Assembly (NCBI GenBank): GCA_030040475.1
Contig: JASHTQ010000741.1
Coordinates: 1 to 5,416 of the forward strand
Length of the DNA stretch: 5,416 nucleotides
Reading direction: 5' to 3'
Source: Streptosporangiaceae bacterium
GTDB taxonomy: Bacteria > Actinomycetota > Actinomycetes > Streptosporangiales > Streptosporangiaceae
Under the pieces are notes generated by a model. That model was given only the letters and a program-made list of their open reading frames with translations. It was not told the origin of the DNA and ran no database searches. Positions 1 to 3,930 of the stretch are shown in pieces; position 1 is the first letter of the stretch; every line of letters begins with the position of its first letter. Made by a program: the position numbers and the translations under genes.

Positions 1-655
1 CACGCCGCTGGCTACCCCGGCCCGGCGGGCGGGAACCGCCTGCGGCAGCAGCGCCATCACGGTGAGTCCGGCGGTCATCGCGGCCAGCCCGGTGATGATC
101 AGGGAACGGGCGCCGAACCTGCCCGTCAGCCGGGCAATAAACGGGGTCAGGACCGCGCCGGTGAGCATCATGGGCAGGAACACGATCCCGGTTTCCAGCG
201 CGGTCAGGCCGCGCAGTTGCTGGCGGTAGAGGCTCATCACGAACGGCAGCCCGTAGTAGCCCGCCATGAACGCGAACCCGGTCACCACGGTGACGCTGAC
301 CGGGCGGGACCGGAACAGTGACAGCGGCAGCATAGGGGCGTGCCCCGATCCGGTCGGACAAGGAGCCGGCCGACAGCAGCAGCGCGGCGAACAGCAGCGT
401 GTAGCCGTCGACTACCCACTGCAGGCCGGTGATCCCGCCCGCCAGCTGGCGGCGGATGTCCGGCAGCGCGACGTTGACGATCACCGCGTCCAGGGTGACC
501 ATGAAGAACCCCAGCAGCGCCGCCGCCGGCGACCACGCCGAGTCACAGTTCGCGCGGGAGGTTTCCGCTTCGGTCGCGGCCTGGGTCACAGCACTCACGG
601 CAACCAGGCAACCCGTCTTTCCGCCGCCGCGGGAGGTTCCGCTGTGCCTGGTCAT
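1..655 (-). pseudogene. DHA2-type MFS drug antiporter, internally deleted and frameshifted; runs off the left edge
   Basis: The family exports drugs across the membrane by proton antiport (EmrB/QacA-like, 14 TM). The ATG at 655-653 has a strong ribosome site 7 nt upstream. The N-terminal part reads through TM1 (LLGFFMVTLDAVIVNVALPD), the LQWVVDGYTLLFAALLL helix and the loop motif GSLSDRIGAR. At about 331-346 the frame breaks. The next frame gives PMLPLSLFRSRPVSVTVVTG, then YYGLPFVMSLYRQQLRGL, and continues to AGVASGV at the window edge. In family members the two parts lie roughly 180-200 residues apart (from memory), so this looks like a large internal deletion that also shifts frame. A second, in-frame gap is likely near 38-45, where LLPQ joins AVPARRAGVASGV without the usual intervening TM helix. 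The remnant cannot form a transporter. It is divergent from the XRE regulator, which suggests it was that regulator's target. The family call is firm; the deletion sizes are estimates. Confidence 0.85.
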
Positions 656-662
656 GACGGAA

Positions 663-670
663 CCCCCCTC
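663..670 (-). promoter_or_regulatory. Ribosome binding site of the broken MFS gene
   Basis: On the minus strand GAGGGGGG stands 7 nt before the ATG at 655-653. This supports that ATG over the in-frame GTG at 598-596, which has no comparable site. Confidence 0.6.
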
Positions 671-687
671 GCCCGCCGGGCCGGACG

Positions 688-699
688 TACGGTGAGGGC
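688..699 (+). promoter_or_regulatory. -10 hexamer and probable leaderless start of the XRE regulator gene
   Basis: TACGGT (688-693) fits the actinobacterial TANNNT -10 consensus and ends 6 nt before the ATG at 700, so transcription probably starts at the A of the start codon. The GAGGG between them is too close to the ATG (1 nt) for a normal ribosome site. No clear -35 is visible at the usual distance. The whole divergent gap to the MFS start is only 44 bp, so the two promoters must overlap each other or the genes. Confidence 0.5.
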
Positions 700-1581
700 A
701 TGAGCAGCAGCAACCGGGCCGACGTGCGGGACTTCCTCGTCACCCGCCGGGCCAGGATCACCCCGCAGCAGGCCGGGCTGGCCTTCTACGGCGGCAACCG
801 CCGCGTCCCCGGGCTGCGCCGCGAGGAAGTCGCCATGCTCGCCGGGGTCAGCGCCGACTACTACACCCGGCTGGAGAAAGGCAACCTGACCGGCGTCTCC
901 GACACCGTGCTAGAGGCCATCGCCGGCGCGCTGAAGCTCAGCGAAGCGGAGCGCCTGCACCTGCTTGACCTGGCCCGCGCGGCCAACACCAGCCCCGCCC
1001 GCGCCGCACGGCCGCGTGTCCCGCAGCAGATCCGCCCGGGTATCCGGCTCATCCTCGACGGCATGACCGACACGCCAGCCTTCATCCGCAACGGCCGCCT
1101 GGACGTCCTCGACGCCAACACCCTCGGCCGCGCCCTGTACTCACCCGCCTTCGCCGGTCCCGGCCCGGTCAACCTCGCCCGGTTCCGGTTCTTCGACCCC
1201 GCCGCCCGCGACTTCTACCCCGACTTCGAGGACTCCGCCCGCACCACCGTCGAACTGCTGCGCACCGAAGCGGGCCGCGACCCCTTCAACAAAGCGCTCA
1301 CCGGCCTGATCGGCGAACTGTCCACCCGCAGCGAGGAATTCCGCGCCCTGTGGGCCGCCCACGACGTCCGCCTGCACCGCACCGGCATCAAGCACTTCCG
1401 CCACCCCGCCGTCGGCCGCCTTGACCTCATGTTCGAGGCCATGGCCCTGGAAGCCGACGAAGGGCTCACCCTCACCGCCTACACGGCCGAACCCGGCACA
1501 CCCTCCCGCGACGGCCTGGCGCTCCTCGCCAGCTGGGCCGCAACCCACCAGCACGAAGACACCGCACAACGACCTGCGTAA
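700..1581 (+). CDS. XRE-family transcriptional regulator with MmyB-like ligand-binding domain
   Basis: Intact 293-residue cytoplasmic DNA-binding regulator. Residues about 8-92 carry the helix-turn-helix region of the MmyB/MltR-like group: FLVTRRARITPQQ, then VPGLRREEVAMLAGVSADYY with recognition helix near 49-60, then TRLEKG and a helix ending ERLHLLDLARAA. Residues about 110-285 form the companion ligand-binding domain (starting near RPGIRLILDGM, with the aromatic-rich FRFFDPAARDFYPDFEDSA). In MltR this domain is PAS-like and binds a fatty acid; the ligand here is unknown. Length is normal for the family. Such regulators usually sit divergently beside an MFS exporter, SDR or aldo/keto reductase gene and control it. 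Here the divergent neighbour is a broken MFS exporter and the convergent neighbour a truncated aldo/keto reductase, so the regulator may have lost its local targets. The ATG at 700 is chosen because the conserved N-terminus begins just after it and a -10-like hexamer sits at leaderless distance. Confidence 0.93.
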   Translation: MSSSNRADVRDFLVTRRARITPQQAGLAFYGGNRRVPGLRREEVAMLAGVSADYYTRLEKGNLTGVSDTVLEAIAGALKLSEAERLHLLDLARAANTSPARAARPRVPQQIRPGIRLILDGMTDTPAFIRNGRLDVLDANTLGRALYSPAFAGPGPVNLARFRFFDPAARDFYPDFEDSARTTVELLRTEAGRDPFNKALTGLIGELSTRSEEFRALWAAHDVRLHRTGIKHFRHPAVGRLDLMFEAMALEADEGLTLTAYTAEPGTPSRDGLALLASWAATHQHEDTAQRPA

Positions 1582-1600
1582 CCGGATGCCGCTGCCAGCC

Positions 1601-1641
1601 AGTGAGCATTTACCACCAAGCCCCGGGCGACGATGCTCACT
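1601..1641. terminator. Inverted repeat between convergent genes, possible bidirectional terminator
   Basis: AGTGAGCAT (1601-1609) is perfectly complementary to ATGCTCACT (1633-1641), with a 23-nt loop. It starts 20 bp after the stop codon of the XRE regulator and covers the stop codon of the opposing aldo/keto reductase remnant. There is no T-tract on either side, so it would be an actinobacterial-style stem without poly-U. A protein-binding palindrome is the alternative. Confidence 0.45.
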
Positions 1642-1891
1642 CGGCGCGGCTGTTAAGCCAGCTGACCATCGCCGGGTCGCGGTGGTCGAAGAACAGCGAG
1701 GCCCCGGTGTCCAGGGCCGCGATCTGGCTCATCTCATCGCTGGTGAGCTGGAAATCGAAGACGTCGAGGTTCTCGGCCATCCGCTCCGGCCGCATGGACT
1801 TGGGGATCACCACCACCTCGCGCTGGGTGAGCCAGCGCAGCACGACCTGGGCGACGGACTTGCCGTGTGCGTTGCCGATGGCGATCGGCGT
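1637..1891 (-). pseudogene. Aldo/keto reductase, C-terminal remnant
   Basis: Aldo/keto reductases are NADPH-dependent cytoplasmic oxidoreductases of about 280 residues folded as a TIM barrel. Only the last ~84 codons remain. They include the diagnostic C-terminal signature: [20 protein letters not shown], then [20 protein letters not shown] (the IPKS segment that binds the NADP 2'-phosphate), then [20 protein letters not shown] and HRDPAM. The natural stop is kept (TGA, 1639-1637). The catalytic Asp-Tyr-Lys-His region and most of the barrel are absent. Upstream the frame stays open to an ATG at 1978, but residues encoded at 1892-1978 do not resemble the family, so homology breaks near 1891. 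The break coincides with the start of mobile-element debris, suggesting truncation by insertion or deletion there. Almost certainly non-functional. Confidence 0.88.
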
Positions 1892-1931
1892 CCGATGTGC
1901 GTGAACAGCAAGCTTGGCCTCGGGCAAGGGT

Positions 1932-2060
1932 CTACGGTGCCAGAAGATTGTGGCTGCGGAGGAAGCTACTCCAGTCATCTAAGGCTTGCTTGGCAAGGTC
2001 GAGGCAGTCCGCGCTACCGGAGCACCCCCTGTGCGTCGATCCAAGCGAAGGTCACTGCTG
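1932..2060 (-). other. Possible 3'-end remnant of an unidentified gene
   Basis: Two short minus-strand stretches in different frames read like protein with GC-rich third positions: AVTFAWIDAQGVLR, ending in TAG at 2016-2014, then in the next frame [20 protein letters not shown] followed by LLAP and TAG at 1934-1932. A single frameshift near 2016-2020 would join them. I do not recognise the family, and there is no start codon or full domain. It lies between the integrase remnant and the aldo/keto reductase break. Chance translation remains possible. Confidence 0.2.
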
Positions 2061-2239
2061 ATCCGATGGGGCGGGTGTTGACTTTGTCGATGCTGCAGGC
2101 TCGGCCGCTGTTTCGCCTGCTGTGCTTGAAGGTGTTGGCGATGTCGGCTGCCAGAAGGCGAGGCTGTCGGCGCGGATGTTGGTGACGTTCATGCCCTGGC
2201 CGCCGGGATACCAGCGACGGAGGACGCCGAGGTCGTGCT

Positions 2240-2491
2240 GCATCTCCGCCGCTGTGGCCGAGCCGCGTGGCGGTGTTGCGTAGGCCAAGCTGGCGGCGAG
2301 CAGTTGGCTGGCCGTGTAGTGCCGCAGGCCCTTGCCCTCGAGCACCACCATGCGGCGGCCGCGGCCGCGGAGACCTTGTGAGTGACCCAGTCCGGGTTCC
2401 CACGGCCGTGCATGCACGAGGTCGTTGGAGAATACGTAGGCGTCATCCTCCAGCCCGACGCCGGCGGCGGCGAGGGTCGCCTTGATCTGGC
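2240..2491 (-). pseudogene. Tyrosine recombinase (phage/ICE integrase), C-terminal catalytic fragment with several frameshifts
   Basis: The parent enzyme cuts and rejoins DNA at att sites to insert or excise an integrative element. The fragment reads, in order: QIKATLAAAGVGL, DDAYVFSNDLVHARPW (first frame); NPDWVTHKVSAAAAAA (second frame); VVLEGKGLRHYTASQLLAA (back to the first frame); then GLRNTATRLGHSGGDA (third frame). This holds the GLRHYTASQLL box (second catalytic Arg) and the LGH box. Frame changes fall near 2399-2401 (an extra G), near 2354, and near 2288. Homology stops after LGHSGGDA at about 2240, so the TTLRHYADPV segment with the nucleophilic Tyr is missing, as are the N-terminal half and the first catalytic Arg. 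The first frame stays open from 2537 to 2052 only because two shifts cancel. Residues after 2240, including a Ser/Thr/Pro/Ala-rich tail, are not assignable. Clearly dead. Confidence 0.8.
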
Positions 2492-2509
2492 CAGGTAGGC
2501 GCGCCGACG

Positions 2510-2527
2510 GCCTGGTTAACGCCAGGC
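2510..2527 (-). terminator. Short GC-rich hairpin after the RelE-like gene
   Basis: GCCTGG (2510-2515) pairs perfectly with CCAGGC (2522-2527) around a 6-nt loop, starting 16 nt past the stop codon of the small downstream gene of the DUF6247 module. No T-run follows. It is a plausible weak intrinsic terminator for the two-gene operon, but short stems are common in GC-rich DNA. Confidence 0.3.
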
Positions 2528-2543
2528 AGGGCCGCACAGCCTG

Positions 2544-2798
2544 TCAGCCGAACCAGAGCAGAGTGTAGACACGGACCAAGCCCGCGGGCTCGTCGACCGT
2601 GAATTCGATGAACCCGTTGTCGTCGAGCTCGGCCATGCGTTCGGAGGGATCATCGGCCCGTACGGGCTTGCTGAGTAGCCGGTCGTACGGGTCGGCGCAG
2701 ATGCGGACCAGGATTCTTGCCAGAGTGTCAAAGGCGTCGCCGGGCAGCCCGGCCATCTGGCCGAGAACTTGCTCCTCCAGCCAGGGCCGGTAATTCAC
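2544..2798 (-). CDS. RelE/ParE-like small protein, putative toxin partner of the DUF6247 protein
   Basis: 84 residues, starting at GTG (2798-2796). The order LPGDAFDTLARILVRICADP (helix), YDRLLSKPV, then ELDDNGFIEFTVDEPAG and VRVYTLLWFG matches the compact helix-helix-beta-sheet plan of RelE/ParE-superfamily toxins. The ICADPYD segment and the final VRVYTLLW strand resemble the small proteins encoded next to DUF6247 genes in actinobacteria. RelE toxins cleave mRNA on the ribosome and ParE toxins poison gyrase; which of these applies, if either, cannot be read from the sequence. The GTG start overlaps the TGA stop of the upstream gene by 4 bp (GTGA), so the two are translationally coupled and the antitoxin-like gene comes first, as in most type II toxin-antitoxin operons. 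The frame is intact although the flanking integrase pieces are decayed. Family placement is by pattern and context; activity is inferred. Confidence 0.72.
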   Translation of the reverse strand: MNYRPWLEEQVLGQMAGLPGDAFDTLARILVRICADPYDRLLSKPVRADDPSERMAELDDNGFIEFTVDEPAGLVRVYTLLWFG

Positions 2799-3091
2799 CG
2801 GCCCGCGCGATGCTGCCGGATCGCATCCTCAAGCAGCATGCCGCCACCCGTTCCGGCCCGTGCGGCGGCCCGGGCCTGGTAATAGCCGGGCTGCGCCACG
2901 GCGATGGCCCGCAGGGCCCACAGCCGCAGGAACCGCTGCAGATCCTTCCAAGCGGCCGGATCGCGCGCTTCGCCCACCGCGTGGCGGTACTCTGTAAGGA
3001 ACGTCTCCCGCTCACCCTCGGGCAGCACACGGAGGATTCGCTCGGGATCGAGGGAATCCTCGTGTTCAGAGTCGGCGGGCAGGGCGGTCAT
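2795..3091 (-). CDS. DUF6247 family protein, putative antitoxin
   Basis: 98 residues from the ATG at 3091-3089. The core DPERILRVLPEGERETFLTE, then YRHAVGEARDP, WKDLQRFLRLWALRAIAVAQ and PGYYQARAAAR is the recognisable DUF6247 pattern: short acidic N-terminus, helical middle, Leu/Arg-rich helix before a Gly-Tyr turn. The function of the family is not established. Its regular pairing with a small RelE/ParE-like gene suggests an antitoxin or a transcriptional partner, and here the partner overlaps it by 4 bp. I prefer the start at 3091 over the in-frame ATGs at 3100 and 3112: a TAGCAT hexamer ends 7 nt before it, which fits a leaderless transcript and would put the other two ATGs within or upstream of the promoter. 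The gene is intact inside a decayed integrase region, so it may be kept by selection. Confidence 0.78.
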   Translation of the reverse strand: MTALPADSEHEDSLDPERILRVLPEGERETFLTEYRHAVGEARDPAAWKDLQRFLRLWALRAIAVAQPGYYQARAAARAGTGGGMLLEDAIRQHRAGR

Positions 3092-3104
3092 GGACCTCAT
3101 GCTA
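3092..3104 (-). promoter_or_regulatory. -10 hexamer and leaderless start of the DUF6247 operon
   Basis: On the minus strand TAGCAT (3104-3099) fits TANNNT and is followed by GAGGTCC and then ATG, so the transcript probably starts at or one base before the A of the start codon. The layout matches the XRE gene, where TACGGT, GAGGGC and ATG follow one another. No good -35 is visible. Confidence 0.45.
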
Positions 3105-3159
3105 GACGCCATTCGCGTCGGCTGAAGACATGCGCGGCCGGTTTAGCGGACCCGACTGA

Positions 3160-3315
3160 ACTAAGGCCAGGACGCCCAAAGACCTGGTCACCCGGATCCT
3201 GCTCGGCTGGTACGCCGCCGCCACGGGCGCGACCCGCGGCGAGGTCAGCCAGCGACTGCCGCTCACCCTGGACGCCTGGCTTGACAAACCCGGGCAGCTT
3301 CCTGGCCTGCCTTAG
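3160..3315 (+). pseudogene. Unassigned coding remnant, faintly like an integrase Arg-I box
   Basis: On the plus strand an open frame with almost only G/C-ending codons runs from just after an in-frame TGA (3157-3159) to TAG (3313-3315). It reads PKDLVTRILLGWYAAATGAT, RGEVSQRLPLTLDAWLDKPG, QLPGLP. There is no ATG, GTG or TTG near its beginning, so it looks like an internal or C-terminal piece of a longer gene. The words AAATGATRGEV recall the AATTGARRGEL box around the first catalytic Arg of tyrosine recombinases. However, the catalytic position would be Thr, and the strand is opposite to both other integrase fragments. I cannot name the family. Confidence 0.35.
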
Positions 3316-3562
3316 CTGGCGCGGCCGCTGCGACGCTGACGCTGTTCCTGGAGGTCGGCCTCCCAGCGCGCTCGTTCCGGGCTGCCTGGTCCAGGACCGA
3401 CTCCAGGGCCGCCGACCGAGCTCGATCTGCGCCTCGGTCTCGCCCCTGACGGTGGACTTGAAGTACTGTCGACGCCGGGTGGCCGGGTCGTACCCGGCGA
3501 ACACCACGACCCGGAACGACCCGCTCGGAAGTTGCTATGTGACCTTTGGCGACCCTCGGCAT
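3312..3562 (-). pseudogene. Tyrosine integrase, N-terminal (arm-binding domain) fragment with frameshifts
   Basis: The ATG at 3562-3560 opens MPRVAKGHIAT. After a net 2-base loss near 3529 the next frame continues LPSGSFRVVVFAGYDPATRR, then RQYFKSTVRGETEAQIELG. This is the start of actinobacterial ICE/phage integrases, whose first domain (GSFRVVVYAG.DP.TGRR) is a small three-stranded sheet that binds arm-type sites. Near 3413 the frame shifts again to AALESVLDQAARNERA. Near 3370 a third change gives RWEADLQEQRQRRSGRAS and a TAA at 3314-3312. The last pieces are not typical integrase and may belong to another gene joined by a deletion. The core-binding and catalytic domains do not follow directly. 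A catalytic fragment of the same general family lies on the same strand about 820 bp further on, in the order expected if one gene had been broken by the DUF6247 module. The start is 88 bp from the tRNA fragment, typical for int beside its att site. Confidence 0.75.
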
Positions 3563-3591
3563 ACCGGCACGGTAGCGCCGAAAAGGCCGTC

Positions 3592-3612
3592 GATTCCACG
3601 TTGGATTCCACG
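3592..3612. repeat. Two direct 9-bp repeats between int start and tRNA half
   Basis: GATTCCACG occurs at 3592-3600 and again at 3604-3612, a 12-bp period (one helical turn plus). They lie between the integrase start and the tRNA-derived att core, where integrases and excisionases bind paired arm-type sites. Role inferred from position only. Confidence 0.4.
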
Positions 3613-3623
3613 GAAGCTGCCCG

Positions 3624-3645
3624 CAGAGGGACCATATACCCTCTG
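3624..3645. repeat. Perfect 7-bp inverted repeat beside the tRNA 3' end
   Basis: CAGAGGG (3624-3630) and CCCTCTG (3639-3645) flank an 8-nt AT-rich loop, 4 bp beyond the CCA end of the tRNA fragment. It could be a terminator for the tRNA, an operator, or a recombination accessory site. On the minus strand the loop reads TATATGGT, so it could also hold a -10 of the integrase promoter. Confidence 0.4.
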
Positions 3646-3649
3646 ACCT

Positions 3650-3694
3650 TGGAGCCGGTGAGCGGGTTCGAACCGCTGGCCTGCCGTTTACAAG
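3650..3694 (-). tRNA. tRNA-Thr(TGT) 3' half, probable att site of an integrative element
   Basis: On the minus strand the segment folds as the 3' half of a tRNA. It has an anticodon loop CTTGTAA (anticodon TGT, threonine), 3' anticodon stem ACGGC, variable loop AGGCC, T stem AGCGG, T loop TTCGAAC, T stem CCGCT (perfectly paired), acceptor strand CACCGGC, discriminator T and encoded CCA. The sequence before the anticodon loop (3695 upward) cannot form the matching 5' anticodon stem (GCCGT expected), and no D arm or 5' acceptor strand follows, so the gene is cut at the anticodon loop. A fragment running from anticodon loop to CCA is the identity block that tyrosine integrases use for integration into tRNA genes. 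With an integrase start 88 bp away, this is best read as an attachment site and not a working tRNA. Confidence 0.8.
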
Positions 3695-3881
3695 GAGCCC
3701 GACCCCATGCACCTTGACCCCTAGCTGCTCCGATGACACACGTAATCGCGCCGGCAGCACTCGCTGCGCTCGGATCATGCAGAGCGTCGTTCCACGAGCC
3801 GTCCCACACGGACGGGGCAGGCAATGGCCCGCGGCCGCTACCAGGCCTAGTGAATACAACCCACCGACGCAGTCGCAGCGC
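3695..3881. other. Intergenic stretch, no gene seen
   Basis: Between the tRNA half and the AbiE operator neither strand shows a convincing coding frame. The only structure noted is a small hairpin (GCAGC 3754-3758, GCTGC 3763-3767, 4-nt loop). Confidence 0.5.
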
Positions 3882-3930
3882 TGGATAAGAAGGTTGCACA
3901 GCGCGAACAACCGTGCAACACTTTTATCCA
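3882..3930 (+). promoter_or_regulatory. Operator-promoter of the AbiE operon: 18-bp imperfect inverted repeat overlapping the start codon
   Basis: Left arm TGGATAAGAAGGTTGCAC (3882-3899) and right arm GTGCAACACTTTTATCCA (3913-3930) are inverted copies matching at 15 of 18 positions, 13 bp apart. The outer TGGATAA/TTATCCA and inner GTTGCAC/GTGCAAC blocks are perfect. The right arm ends on the A of the abiEi ATG. A possible -35 TTGCAC (3894-3899) and -10 AACACT (3917-3922), 17 bp apart, fall inside the repeat and would start transcription at or next to the ATG, giving a leaderless mRNA. AbiEi proteins are known to repress their own operons by binding inverted repeats upstream, so this is very likely the autoregulatory site. 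Confidence 0.75.

Noticed and set aside
1421..2185. 254-codon plus-strand frame
   Set aside because: It overlaps the end of the XRE gene and runs antisense to the aldo/keto reductase remnant; Pro/His/Arg-rich shadow.
2351..2370. GCGGCC-rich repeat
   Set aside because: It encodes the alanine run of the integrase (SAAAAAA) and needs no separate explanation.
2407..2418. Perfect palindrome CGTGCATGCACG, next to CACGGCCGTG
   Set aside because: Both lie inside the integrase codons for VHARPW, so coding explains them; no other sign of a binding site.
2052..2537. 161-codon continuous minus-strand frame as an intact gene
   Set aside because: It is open only because two frameshifts in the integrase remnant cancel; the parts of real similarity switch between three frames.
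3098..3112. In-frame ATG starts of DUF6247 at 3100 and 3112
   Set aside because: They fall in or upstream of the TAGCAT hexamer and have no ribosome site; the ATG at 3091 fits leaderless initiation.
2717..3646. 309-codon plus-strand frame
   Set aside because: It runs antisense to the DUF6247 operon and the integrase fragment, and its composition is that of a shadow frame.
3532..3717. Plus-strand open frame encoding LEPVSGFEPLACRLQGARP
   Set aside because: This is the well-known false translation of a tRNA gene read on the wrong strand (the GFEP part is the T loop); no gene here.
3714..3929. Upstream extension of abiEi to a TTG start, adding 72 residues
   Set aside because: The extra part has no domain, lies across the operator and promoter, and the AbiEi domain starts right after the ATG at 3930.
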